In this document: positions 1 through 9,956 of the stretch, piece by piece
Numbering within the stretch: position 1 is the first letter of the stretch
Layout of the letters: every line of letters starts with the position of its first letter
Assembly (NCBI GenBank): GCA_963716115.1
Contig: CAVQSZ010000030.1
Location: forward strand, 62,001 to 126,000
Reading direction: 5' to 3'
DNA length: 64,000 nt
DNA from: AP-15 sp963716115
GTDB taxonomy: Bacteria; Pseudomonadota; Alphaproteobacteria; ATCC43930; CGMCC-115725
Notes under the pieces: generated by a model
What the model saw: the letters and a program-made list of their open reading frames with translations, nothing else
Databases searched by the model: none
Told to the model about the DNA's origin: nothing
Made by a program: the position numbers and the translations under genes

Positions 1-3000
1 GACGTCGCTTTTTTCGAGATGCACGGCACCGGGACGCCGGTTGGAGATCCGGTCGAAGCCGCCGCAGTCGGCCGCTGGCTCGCCCAGGACCGCTCGGCGC
101 CGCTGCCGATCGGGTCGGTGAAGACCAACATCGGTCATTTGGAGCCCGCATCCGGGATGGCCGGGCTGATCAAGGCGGCGCTCGCCCTCGATCGCGGCGT
201 CGTGCCGCCGACCCTGCACTGCGAGACGCCGAGCCGGCAAATCCCCTTCGACACGCTCAATCTTCGCCTGGTGCAGGCGGCCGAGCCGATCGCCGCGCCG
301 CGAAGCCGGCGGTTCGCCGGGGTCAACTCCTTCGGCTTTGGCGGGACGAACGCCCACGTCGTGCTCGCGGCGCCGCCGGCGCGGGAAGCCGCCGGCGGCG
401 TCCCGGGGCCGCTGCCCCCGTTGCTGATCTCGGCCGCTACCGAGGCCTCGCTGCGCGAGCTGGCGCGCCGCTGGTCCCAGAAGCTCGCCGAGGCTCCGGC
501 CGGGGAGGTTCCGGCGCTGCTGCGCGCGGCCGCGCGCGGCCGCGATCATCACCCGCAGCGGCTGGCTGTTGTGGGCCGGGACGCGGCTGACCTGGCGAGC
601 GCGCTGGCCGGCTCCCTCGATGACGGCCGGCCGCCGGAGATCGCCTCGGGAACCGCGCTGCGCGCCGGCCGGCTGGCCTTCGTGTTCTCCGGCAACGGGG
701 CGCAATTCCCCGGCATGGGACAGGCGGCGCTGCGCTCCAGCGCCGTCTTTCGCGCCGCTGTCGAGGAAGTCGACGCGGCGCTCCGCCCGGAGCTCGGCTG
801 GTCGGTGGCGGCGCGCCTCGACGCCGGTGTCGACGCCGATCAGGTGGCCCGCGCCGATATCGCCCAGCCGCTGCTGTTCGCAATCCAGGTCGGCGTCGTT
901 CGCGGGTTGGGCAGCGTCGGCGTCGCGGCGGCGGGGCATCTCGGCCACAGCGTCGGCGAGATCGCCGCGGCATGGGCCGCCGGCGCGCTGTCGCTCGCCG
1001 AGGCCGGGCGCGTCGTTGTCGCCCGCAGCCGGCAGCAGGAGCGGACCCGGGGGATCGGCTGCATGGCGGCGCTGGCGCTCGCCTGCGAGGCGGCGCGCGA
1101 GCTGCTGGCCGAGCTCGACAGCTCGGCCGAAGTGGCGGCGATCAACGCCGCGCATTCGGTAACGATCTCGGGCGCGCGGGAGGAGATCGCGCGCGTCGGC
1201 GCCGAGGCGCGCAGGCGCGGCTTGTGGTTTCGCCCGCTCGATCTCGATTTCGCCTTTCACTCCCGAGAGATGGACCCGATCCGAGAGGATCTGCTGGCGA
1301 GCCTCTCAGGCCTCGAATCCCGGCCCCCGGCAACGGCGCTGGCGTCGACGGTCACCGGCGAGATGGTCGAGCGCGGCTCGCTCGACGCCGAGCATTGGTG
1401 GCGCAACATCAGGCATCCGGTGCGCTTCGCCGCGGCCGCCTCGCGCCTGATCGGCGACGGCTATCGCCTGTTCCTCGAGATCGGCCCGAGCCCCATTCTG
1501 CAATCCTACCTGACGGACGGGCTGCGCGCCGCGGACGCCGACGGCCGCGTGCTCGCCAGCCTGTCGCGCAGGCATGGCGACGACGACCCGTTTGCGCAGA
1601 TCGCGGCGCGCTCTTATGTCGCCGGATACGAGCTTTCGGCCGCCGCCATTTTCGACGGCCCGGCAAACCCGCGCGGCCTGCCGCTTTATCCCTGGCAAAA
1701 GGAAAGGTTTTGGTTCGACCGGACGGTCGAGGCCGTCGACCTGACGAACCCGCCCTTCGACCACCCGCTCCTCGGATTTCGCCAGCCGGGCCCGGCGGCG
1801 TGCTGGCTCAATCATCTCGACCAGCAGGTGCTGCCCTGGATCGCCGATCACGCGATCGAAGGAACGCCGGTCATGCCCGCCGCCGCGATCCTGGAGACCG
1901 CGCTCGCGGCGGCCCACTGGCGCTGGCCGGACGCGCCGGCGCTCGAAATATTCGATGCCGAGGTGCGGCGGCCGCTGCCGTTCGAGAAGGAGCGGATGCG
2001 CGAGCTGCGCACGACGCTCAGCGCCGAGGGCGATTGGGAGATGGCGAGCCGCCCGCGCTTGTCGACCGAGCCCGCGACGGCGCATGCCGCCGGACGCGTT
2101 GCGCCGGGGACCGACGCGCGGCCGCTGCTCCGCTGGGGCGAGGCCGCTTCGCCGGCGCAGTCCGTCGACGGCGCCGCAATCTACCGCCTGGCCGGTCGCA
2201 TGGGCCTCGATTACGGGGCTCGGTTCCAGACCGTCGAGCGGATCGAGATCACCGGCCCCGACACCGCCACAGCCCATCTTCGCCGAGCGCCGACCGACGA
2301 GCCGCCCGATGCCTACCTGCTGCACCCGGCCATGCTCGACGGCGCGCTGCAAGGCCTGCTCGGGCTGTTGGCCGACCATCGCAACGAGATGCCCGGCGTC
2401 GGCTTTCTGCCGTGGCGCTTTGGCCGCGTACGGCTGCTGGCGCCGTTCGGCCGCAGCCCCCGTCGGGCGCGGCTGCGGCTCACCCGGGTCGGGGTCAGAT
2501 CGGCCGCCGCCGACATCGCGCTTTTCGACGACGACGGCGAGGCCATCGCCGAGCTCGCCGATTGCTGGTTCCGACGTGTCGAGCTGACCCGGCAAAGCTC
2601 GGCCGACGAGCTTGCGCTGCGGGTCGATCTGGTTCCGGCCCCGCTCGCCGGGCATGACCTTCCCGCCCCGCTGGACGGGATCGGCGCAACCCTGTCCCGC
2701 CTCGCCGCCGCGCGCCGGCCGGATTGCGGGCGCGCCGATCAGGCGTTGCTGCTCGACGCCCTGGTCGGCGCGGCGGCGCTGCGCGCGTTGCGGTCCGTCC
2801 AGGCCTCCGGAACCCGGTTCACACTCGGCGAGCTGATCGAAGCGGGGCGCCTCTCGCCGCTGTCGGGCGGTCTCGCCGAATGCCTGCTGCAATCGCTCGA
2901 ACGGCTCGGCGCCGCCGTCCGGCACGATGCGGGATGGCGGCTTCAACCTTCGGACGATCTGCCGGAGGCGTCCGAAGTGTGGCGCCTGCTGCTGGCCGAG

Positions 3001-6000
3001 GCCCCCGATCTGGTCGCGGAGCTGGCGCTCGCCGCGGCCGCAATGCACGACCTTGCGGGAGTGCTGGCTGACGGCCCAAAGCCGCCGGACGCCCGGCTCG
3101 GGCCGATGCTCGAGCACCTGCTCCAGGCTTCGCCGGCGAGCGCCGTGGGCGTCGATTGCTTGTGCGACGCGCTGGGCTGCATCGCGGCGACATGGCCGCG
3201 GGGCCGGCCGCTGCGCGTCATCGAGATCGGCGCGGGCGGCGGCGGCGCAACCCGCCGCATGCTCGACCGCCTGGCGCAATCCGGCGTCGCGGCCGTCTAT
3301 CTGGCGACGAGCCCCGATCCCGAGCAGGCCGCGCGCCTTTCCTTTGTCGTCGAGCCTTACCTCGGCGCCGCCGCCCGCCACTGGTCGCCCGGCGACGGCA
3401 ACGAAGGGCTCGCCGGCGCAGTCTTTGACGTAGCCTTGGCGGTGAACGCCGGCGCCCGCCTGCGGCTCGACGGGGCCGGCATGACGGATTTGCGCGCGGT
3501 CCTCGCGCCGGGCGGGCTGCTCCTGGCCGTGGAGCCGGAGCCCAACGCGTTTTGGGACGTCGTCTTCGGGCAAGCCCCGGAATGGTGGCAGCGCGACGCG
3601 TCGCCGCTGCGCGCCGGCGACGAATGGCTGGCGGAGCTGACCGCGGCCGGCTTCCAGTCGGTCGGGACCGCGACGGCGACGACGTCGCCGTGGCCGGCTG
3701 CGCTGTTCTGGGGCCGCGCGCCATCGCTTGCCGAGCCCGCCCGCGCGGCCCCGGCGGAACCGGCCGCGATCGCGCTGATCGCTCCGGCCGGGGCTGGCGC
3801 GGCGGCGCTCCAGAGGCGGCTCGCCGCGGCGGGCTGCCGCGCCGCCGTTTCCCGGCCCGACGATCTCCGGTCGGCGTCGGGTTGCCCGGCAGGCGGCGGA
3901 GAGGCGCCCGCAATCGTCCTCTTCCTGGCCGGATCGCCCGACGCCGACGAGCCGATCGCGGATATTGCGCAGCAGATCGCCGCGCTGGCGCGCGCCGCGG
4001 CTGTCGCCGCCGAGCAGTCCGCGGCGCTCTGGGTCGTCACCTGCGGCGCGCAGCAGACGATGCCGGGCGACAGCGAAAGCGGGTTGGCCGGCGCCGCCCT
4101 GTGGGGGCTGGCGCGGGTGCTCGTCAACGAGATGCCGGGGCTGTCCGTTCGATTGATCGATCTGGCCGAAGGCGCCGCCCCGGACGAGCGCGCCCGGCAG
4201 ATCGTCGGCGAGCTGACGCACCCGACCGACGAAACCGAGATCGTCTGGACGCCGCAGGGGCGCCATGTTCTGCGGCTTCGGGCGGGTCTGCCGCCGCGCT
4301 TGTCGGTTGCGGGCGAGGCGCTGACATTATCGGCGGGCGCGTCGGGCGGCCTTGATTCATTGGGTTGGAAAGTCGCCGCGCCGCGCCCCGCCGGTCCCGG
4401 CGAGATCGAGATCGAGGCGCGCGCGGCCGGGCTCAATTTTCGCGACATGATGTGGGCGATGGGCCTGCTGCCGGAAGAAGCCTTGATCGACGGCTTTTTC
4501 GGCGCTGCTTTCGGGCTCGAATGCGCGGGGGTCGTCCGCTCGGTTGGCCCTGGGGTCGCGGGCTTCGCCGTCGGCGACCGCGTCATGGCGTTTGCCCCGT
4601 CATCGTTGAGCACCCGCGTCGTGACGATCGCCGCCGCGGTCGCGCCGATCCCGCCCGAGATCGGCTTTGCCGCGGCGGCGACGATCCCGGTCGCCTTCGT
4701 CACGGTGATCTACGCCTTGGGCCGCCTGGCGCGGCTCGCCGAGGGTGAGCACGTCCTGATCCACGCCGCCGCGGGCGGCGTCGGCCTCGCCGCGATCCAA
4801 TACGCCAAGCACCGCGGCGCGATCGTCATCGCCACCGCCGGCTCGGAGGTGAAGCGGGCGTTCCTGCGCCTCGCCGGCGCCGATCATGTCCTCGATTCGC
4901 GCGACCTCGGCTTTGCCGACGGCGTGCGCGAGCTGACCGGCGGCCGAGGCGTCGATGTCGTGCTCAATTCGCTCAGCGGCGAAGGGATGGAGCGCAGCCT
5001 CGAGGCGCTGAAGCCGTTCGGCCGCTTCCTCGAGCTCGGCAAGCGCGATTTCTATCAAAACGCCCGCATCCGCCTGCGGCCGCTGCGGCAGAACATTTCC
5101 TATTTCGCGATCGATGTCGACCAGCTGCCGACGCAGCGGCCGGAGCTGGCCCGATCGTTGCTGGCCGAGGTGTCGGCGGCGCTCGCCGAGGGCGCGATCC
5201 GGCCGCTGGCGCATCGCGTTTTTTCGTTTGCCGAGCTCGGCGACGCCTTTCGCCTGATGCAGTCCTCGGGTCATATCGGCAAGCTCGTGCTGGCCCCGCA
5301 AGCCGATGCGGGCGTGCGGCTGCGCGAGCCGCCCGACATCGTCGCCCGGCGCGACGGCGCTTATCTGGTGACCGGCGGGATCGACGGCTTCGGCTGGGAG
5401 GCGGCGCGCTGGCTCGCCGCTCGCGGCGCCGGCTCGATCGCGCTCGTCGGACGCCGCGGGATGGCGACGCCGGGATCGGCCGAGCGCGTCGCCGAGCTCG
5501 AAGCGGCCGGCGTCGAGGTGCGCGTCTACAGCGGCGATGTCGGCGACCGCCGCTCGCTGGCCGCGGTCCTCGCTGCGATCCGGGCGAGCCAGGCGCCGTT
5601 GCGCGGCGTGGTGCATGCCGCGGCGGTGATCGGGGACGCGCTCGCCGGCGAGATCGACGCCGCGCGCATCGGCGCGATCCTGCACGCCAAGCTCGGCGGG
5701 GCATTGGCGCTCGACCGCCTGACCCGCGACGACCCGATCGAGCTTTTCCTGCTGTTCTCCTCGGCGACCACCCTGCTGGGGGCGCCCGGGCAGGGGGCCT
5801 ATGTCGCCGCCAACGCGGCGGTGGAAGCCCTTGCCCGTCGTCGCCGCGCCGAAGGCAGGGCGGCGCTCGCGGTCGCCTGGGGGCCGATCGCGGACGCCGG
5901 CTATTTGGCCGCGAGGCCGCAGACCCGCGACGCGCTGGCGCGCCGGCTGGGGGCGAGGCCGTTACCGGCGGCGCAGGCGCTTGCCGGCCTGCCGGCCCTG

Positions 6001-6513
6001 ATCGCGAGCGGCTTGCCGGCGGTCGGCCTGGCCGACACCAGCTGGACCGAAGCGCGGCGCTTCCTGCCGATCCTGGCGACGCCGCCCTTTTCCGAATTGC
6101 GCGCCAAGGCCGCCCTTTCGGCGTCCGATGATTCACTCGCCGAACGGCTTGCCGGGTTGGACCCGGAAGCGGCGCTGGCCTTGCTGAAAACGGTCGTCGC
6201 CGAGGAGGCCGCGGCGATCCTCAGGCTGCCGGCCGGCGGCATCGACCCGTTGCGACCGTTGTCGGAAGTGGGCATGGATTCGCTGATGGCGGTCGAGCTT
6301 CGCCTCGCCCTGGAGAGCCGCCTGCACATCGATTTGCCGCTGGTGTCGCTGGCCGAAGGGGTCAGCGTCGCATCGATCGCGGCGCGGCTCGCCGGCGCCG
6401 TGTCGACGCGGCCCAGGGACGCCGATGTGGTCGCGCTGGCGGCGCGCTACGAGGCCGATGAGGCGGCGGTGATCGCTTCGTCGGCTGAAGTGAAGCCGGT
6501 GGCGGCGGAATAG
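1..6513 (+). CDS. Highly reducing type I polyketide synthase, 5' end outside the window
   Basis: The frame is open from base 1, so the N-terminus and most of the ketosynthase lie upstream. Counting from the Met at base 19, the order is: ketosynthase end with both catalytic His (EMHGTGT, His2; NIGHLE, His40); acyltransferase with GHSVGE (Ser311); dehydratase with HAIEGTPVMP (His611) and an Asp near 774; a methyltransferase-like region with EIGAGGGG near 1070; enoylreductase near 1470-1700 with a GGVGLAAI nucleotide loop; ketoreductase from about 1780 with SSATTL and GAYVAANA; and an ACP with GMDSLMAVEL (Ser2088). There is no thioesterase. A full reducing loop on one chain is typical of iterative synthases making saturated chains. 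The next gene is an alpha-oxoamine synthase 4 bases downstream, which I infer releases the chain. Whether the methyltransferase region is active is uncertain. Confidence 0.95.
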   Translation, partial: DVAFFEMHGTGTPVGDPVEAAAVGRWLAQDRSAPLPIGSVKTNIGHLEPASGMAGLIKAALALDRGVVPPTLHCETPSRQIPFDTLNLRLVQAAEPIAAPRSRRFAGVNSFGFGGTNAHVVLAAPPAREAAGGVPGPLPPLLISAATEASLRELARRWSQKLAEAPAGEVPALLRAAARGRDHHPQRLAVVGRDAADLASALAGSLDDGRPPEIASGTALRAGRLAFVFSGNGAQFPGMGQAALRSSAVFRAAVEEVDAALRPELGWSVAARLDAGVDADQVARADIAQPLLFAIQVGVVRGLGSVGVAAAGHLGHSVGEIAAAWAAGALSLAEAGRVVVARSRQQERTRGIGCMAALALACEAARELLAELDSSAEVAAINAAHSVTISGAREEIARVGAEARRRGLWFRPLDLDFAFHSREMDPIREDLLASLSGLESRPPATALASTVTGEMVERGSLDAEHWWRNIRHPVRFAAAASRLIGDGYRLFLEIGPSPILQSYLTDGLRAADADGRVLASLSRRHGDDDPFAQIAARSYVAGYELSAAAIFDGPANPRGLPLYPWQKERFWFDRTVEAVDLTNPPFDHPLLGFRQPGPAACWLNHLDQQVLPWIADHAIEGTPVMPAAAILETALAAAHWRWPDAPALEIFDAEVRRPLPFEKERMRELRTTLSAEGDWEMASRPRLSTEPATAHAAGRVAPGTDARPLLRWGEAASPAQSVDGAAIYRLAGRMGLDYGARFQTVERIEITGPDTATAHLRRAPTDEPPDAYLLHPAMLDGALQGLLGLLADHRNEMPGVGFLPWRFGRVRLLAPFGRSPRRARLRLTRVGVRSAAADIALFDDDGEAIAELADCWFRRVELTRQSSADELALRVDLVPAPLAGHDLPAPLDGIGATLSRLAAARRPDCGRADQALLLDALVGAAALRALRSVQASGTRFTLGELIEAGRLSPLSGGLAECLLQSLERLGAAVRHDAGWRLQPSDDLPEASEVWRLLLAEAPDLVAELALAAAAMHDLAGVLADGPKPPDARLGPMLEHLLQASPASAVGVDCLCDALGCIAATWPRGRPLRVIEIGAGGGGATRRMLDRLAQSGVAAVYLATSPDPEQAARLSFVVEPYLGAAARHWSPGDGNEGLAGAVFDVALAVNAGARLRLDGAGMTDLRAVLAPGGLLLAVEPEPNAFWDVVFGQAPEWWQRDASPLRAGDEWLAELTAAGFQSVGTATATTSPWPAALFWGRAPSLAEPARAAPAEPAAIALIAPAGAGAAALQRRLAAAGCRAAVSRPDDLRSASGCPAGGGEAPAIVLFLAGSPDADEPIADIAQQIAALARAAAVAAEQSAALWVVTCGAQQTMPGDSESGLAGAALWGLARVLVNEMPGLSVRLIDLAEGAAPDERARQIVGELTHPTDETEIVWTPQGRHVLRLRAGLPPRLSVAGEALTLSAGASGGLDSLGWKVAAPRPAGPGEIEIEARAAGLNFRDMMWAMGLLPEEALIDGFFGAAFGLECAGVVRSVGPGVAGFAVGDRVMAFAPSSLSTRVVTIAAAVAPIPPEIGFAAAATIPVAFVTVIYALGRLARLAEGEHVLIHAAAGGVGLAAIQYAKHRGAIVIATAGSEVKRAFLRLAGADHVLDSRDLGFADGVRELTGGRGVDVVLNSLSGEGMERSLEALKPFGRFLELGKRDFYQNARIRLRPLRQNISYFAIDVDQLPTQRPELARSLLAEVSAALAEGAIRPLAHRVFSFAELGDAFRLMQSSGHIGKLVLAPQADAGVRLREPPDIVARRDGAYLVTGGIDGFGWEAARWLAARGAGSIALVGRRGMATPGSAERVAELEAAGVEVRVYSGDVGDRRSLAAVLAAIRASQAPLRGVVHAAAVIGDALAGEIDAARIGAILHAKLGGALALDRLTRDDPIELFLLFSSATTLLGAPGQGAYVAANAAVEALARRRRAEGRAALAVAWGPIADAGYLAARPQTRDALARRLGARPLPAAQALAGLPALIASGLPAVGLADTSWTEARRFLPILATPPFSELRAKAALSASDDSLAERLAGLDPEAALALLKTVVAEEAAAILRLPAGGIDPLRPLSEVGMDSLMAVELRLALESRLHIDLPLVSLAEGVSVASIAARLAGAVSTRPRDADVVALAARYEADEAAVIASSAEVKPVAAE

Positions 6514-6517
6514 CGCC

Positions 6518-7907
6518 TTGGGCGAGGGGCGCAACCTCTTCGGTCTGTCGGCCCAGGCAAAGGCCAAGCTGCTCGACAGGCTGGCCTCGGCGTCGACGAA
6601 GCGGCCGGCGGTCGCCAATGGACGCGCAGCCGAGGCGCGAGCGCGGATCGAGGTGTCCGAGCTCGACGGGTTCAAAGAGATCCGAATGATCCGCCAGGCC
6701 GCGGATTTTCTCGGCATCGCCGACCCGTTCTTTCGCGTCCACGAGGGGATCGCCGGCGCCGAAACCGCGATCGACGGGCGCGGCTACGTCAATTTCGCCT
6801 CCTACAACTATATCGGCCTCAACGGTCATCCCGAGATCGCCGCGGCGGCCAAGGCGGCGATCGACCGCTACGGCACCTCGGTCTCGGCGAGCCGCCCGGT
6901 CTCGGGCGAGCGGCCGGTGCACCGCGAGCTCGAGCGGGCGCTGGCCCGTCTGCACGGCGCCGAGGACAGCGTCGTCCTGGTCGGCGGCCATTCGACCAAC
7001 GTCACCGTGATCGGCCATCTCCTGGGCCGCAACGACGTGATCGTGCACGACGCGCTCATTCACAACAGCATCGTTCAGGGCGCAATGTTGTCCGGGGCGC
7101 GCCGGGCCCCGTTCGCCCATCTCGACCACGAGGCCGCCGATCGGCTGCTGGCGCAGGCGCGGCCCCGCGGCGGGCGTGCGCTCCTCGTCGTCGAGGGGCA
7201 TTACAGCATGGACGGCGATGTCCCCGACCTGCCCGCTTTCGTCGCGGCGGCGCGGCGCCACCGGCGCCTGGCTGATGGTCGACGACGCGCATGCGCTGGG
7301 GGTGCTGGGGCCGCGCGGCTTCGGCTCGGCCGACCATTTCGGCATCGACCCGAACGAGGTCGACATCTGGATGGGGACGCTCAGCAAGAGCCTCGTTTCG
7401 TGCGGCGGCTACATTGCCGGCAAGAAGGATCTCGTCGACTATCTGAAGCACGCGGCGCCGGGCTTTGTCTTTTCGGTCGGGATGGCGCCGCCGGCCGCCG
7501 CCGCCGCGCTCGCCGCCCTCGATCTTTTGCAGCGCGAGCCCGAGCGGGTGCGTCGTCTGAATGAGCGGGCCGCGCTGTTCCTGCGGCTCGCCCGCGAGGG
7601 CGGGCTCGATGTCGGCGGCTCGGTCGGGGCCTCGATCGTGCCGGTCATCACCGGCAGCTCGATCCGCGCCGGGCGGCTGGCGCAGGCGATGTTCGCGCGC
7701 GGCGTCAACGTCCAGCCGATCCTCTACCCGGCGGTGCCGGAGCGCGCCGCCCGGCTGCGCTTCTTCCTGACCGCTTCGCACAGCGAGGCGCAGATCGGCG
7801 ACACGGTGCGCATCCTCCTCGAGGAAAGCCGCCGGGTCGCCGCGGAGCCGACCGACCTCGCCGCGGTCACCCGCCACCTCGGCGGGCTCACGACGCCGTC
7901 GCGCTAG
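6518..7907 (+). CDS. PLP-dependent alpha-oxoamine synthase (AONS/serine palmitoyltransferase-like), frameshifted
   Basis: This family condenses an acyl thioester with an amino acid and releases CO2, giving an alpha-amino ketone. Family motifs are present: HDALIHNSI, EGHYSMDGD, VDDAHALGVLG and the PLP-lysine loop GTLSKSLVSCGGY. About 60 residues precede the core. The gene starts at a TTG 4 bases after the polyketide synthase stop, so it is probably translationally coupled, and its likely substrate is the polyketide on that ACP. The frame breaks near 7250-7258: dropping one C from the CACCGG run joins FVAAARRH to GAWLMVDDAH and gives a normal protein of about 462 residues. The stop codon lies inside the CTAG target duplication of the downstream insertion sequence, so the insertion left the C-terminus intact. 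The amino-acid partner cannot be told. Confidence 0.88.
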
Positions 7908-8001
7908 CCCGGATTTCTCAAACGGGGTAGGTGCATCGGGCGGCTGAATCTGAGAAAATCGTGTTGCAAGAACGGTTTGTCTCAGGATCCGAGGAAGCCC
8001 G

Positions 8002-9459
8002 ATGCAGACAGAGTGTAGCGCGGATCTGTTTGGATTTACACCCGTCGATGGCCGAGCGGTGGTTGCCGCTTTTGACGGCGGCAAGATGACCTCGGATGCC
8101 GGCGCGATGCTGCTTGGCGCGAGCGACCGGGCGATCCGGCTGGTTGATCGGTTTGCCGGGTGCTTCAAGGACAGCCGATCGAAGGATTTGATCGAGCACA
8201 CGGTTGCGACCCTGGTCGGGCAACGCGTATTTGGCATCGCGCTGGGCTACGAGGATCTGATCGACCATGACGAATTGCGCCACGACCCGTGGGTCTTCAG
8301 CCCACGGGCTTGACCCGTGGGGATGGCGGTGTTGGCTGGCAAGCTGGAAGCGCGGCGCTCGGATTGTGCGGCGCTGGCCGGCAAGAGCACGTTGAACCGG
8401 TTGGAATTGAGCCGGGCCGAACCGTCGCGCTATCACAAGATCAGCCACGACGCGGCCCAGATCGAAGGGCTGTTTGTCGATCTCTTTCTCGATGCTCACG
8501 CGGCGCCGCCGGCGCAGATCATCCTCGATCTCGACGCCACCGACGACCCGCTGCACGGGCATCAGGAAGGCCGCTTCTTCCACGGCTATTACGACAATTA
8601 CTGCTACCTGCCGCTTTACGTGTTCTGCGGCCGGCACCTGCTGGCGGCCAAGCTGCGCCCGGCCAATATCGATGGCAGCGCCGGGGCGATTGAGGAGACG
8701 GCGCGGCTGGTCGCCCGGATCCGGCAGCGCTGGCCGGCGGTGCGGATCCTGCTGCGGGCCGATTCCGGCTTTGCCCGCGACACTCTGATGAATTGGTGCG
8801 AAAACCACGGCGTGGACTTCCTGTTTGGCTTGGCGCGCAACCGCCGGCTGGTCGGCGAGATCGAGGGTGAGTTGGCCGAAGCCGCCGAGCTGAGCCACGG
8901 GACCGGCAAGCCGGCGCGCCGCTTCAAGGACTTCATCTGGAGAACGCGGGACAGCTGGAGCCGCGAGCGCCGGGTCGTGGCCAAAGCCTGCCCCTGGCGA
9001 AAGCAGGGGGCGGAATGGACCCAGGGCGAGGCCAATCCGCGCTTTGTCGTCACCTCGCTGTCGCCCCGGGAGCACGAGGCCCGCCATCTTTACGAGAAGA
9101 TCTACTGCGCCCGCGGCGAAATGGAGAACCGCATCAAGGAATGCCAGCTCGACCTCTACGCCGACCGCACCCCTGTTCGGGCCAGGGGCAGGCTCTCGGC
9201 CAAGACGATGCGCGCCAACCAGCTGCGGTTGTGGTTTGCCTCGATGGCCTATGTGCTGATCTGCGCCTTGCGCCGCATCGGCCTTGCCCACACCCGGTTT
9301 GCCAAAGCATCCTGCGGCACGATCCGGCTCAAGCTGTTGAAGATCGGCGCCCTGGTGCGCACCAGCGTGCGCCGCATCAAGCTCGCCATGCCCTCGGCCT
9401 TCCCCTATCAGGCCGAATACCGCGCCGCACACGCCGCGCTCACCAGCGCCGGCAACTGA
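8002..9459 (+). pseudogene. IS1380-family transposase, interrupted by a palindromic repeat
   Basis: DDE transposase of the IS1380 group. Conserved features are the first Asp in LDLDATDDPLHG, the second in RADSGFARD, and the Glu in MENRIKECQLDLYADRT. The start ATG at 8002 has a GAGGAAG ribosome site. Reading runs to RHDP at 8288, then enters a short inserted repeat carrying an in-frame TGA (8311-8313). The rest resumes in the same frame as MAVLAGKLEARRS. Without the inserted 27 bases the protein would be continuous at about 476 residues. The element is probably not autonomous unless the stop is read through. Confidence 0.88.
8284..8321 (+). repeat. Dispersed palindromic repeat inside the transposase gene
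   Basis: The element has the form CCGTGGG, a CTTCA-type loop, CCCACGG, then CTTGA and a third CCGTGGG arm. Two other copies lie at 9806-9841 (inverted) and 30597-30633. Here the 10-mer GACCCGTGGG opens and closes the insertion. It adds 27 in-frame bases, including a TGA, to a transposase that is otherwise continuous, so it arrived after the insertion sequence was formed. Confidence 0.75.
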
Positions 9460-9618
9460 ACCGGGGGAAAGCGGTCGAAAATAATGACCCGGAAGCGACA
9501 GCCGAATCACGCCCGCCGTGACAGGCTATCCGTGTCGGCAGGCGGCGCAGACTCGCTCAACGCGAACCGCCGCCGCTCAAACCCGGCAAACCACCCGGAT
9601 GTGAGAAATGCAGGCTAG

Positions 9619-9956
9619 AGAGCACGATCCGATCTGATCGAGCGGCCGTTCTGGAGAGGCTCCGTCAATGCCTCTTTCCGCTGTCCCGGCGAAAGCCGGG
9701 ACCCACCTTCCCACCACTCGGCCGCTTACTCGGGTTTACTGTGGTCGGTCGACGAACGAACAGGATAAATGACCTCGCCTGCGGCCGGCGTGGGTCCCGG
9801 CTTTCCCCACGGATCAAGTCCGTGGGCTGAAGGCCCACGGACAGCGGGAGCCATGCGGTTCAGCCTCATGGGAACGCTCTCCGGCAATCTCGGGAAGGCG
9901 GCCGGCTGCCCGGGATTGCCCCGTCCGCGCGATGCGCTCCTCGCAACGCCGACCTT
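9619..9956. other. Gene-free stretch with palindromic repeats
   Basis: No convincing gene is seen. It holds a TCCCGGCGAAAGCCGGGACC element at 9684-9705, a partial inverted copy of it near 9790-9807, and an inverted copy of the CCGTGGG palindrome at 9806-9841. The same two repeat families recur near 27.2, 30.6 and 47.5 kb. Confidence 0.6.

Larger units (their letters stand above)
7908..9614 (+). mobile_element. IS1380-family insertion sequence, complete, CTAG target duplication
   Basis: The left end reads CCCGGATTTCTCA at 7908. The right end, read inward on the minus strand from 9614, is CCTGCATTTCTCA, matching at 11 of 13 positions. Both ends are flanked by CTAG (7904-7907 and 9615-9618), a 4-base target duplication as expected for this family. 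The length of 1707 bases fits. The only gene is a transposase, which a short palindromic repeat interrupts at 8284-8321. The left CTAG contains the TAG stop of the upstream synthase gene. Confidence 0.9.

Noticed and set aside
1306..4266. Very long open frame on the minus strand opposite the PKS
   Set aside because: High GC leaves long antisense frames; no family motifs, while the plus strand shows full PKS domains.
7918..9510. 530-codon minus-strand frame across the insertion sequence
   Set aside because: Antisense shadow of the IS1380 transposase, whose DDE motifs are clear on the plus strand.
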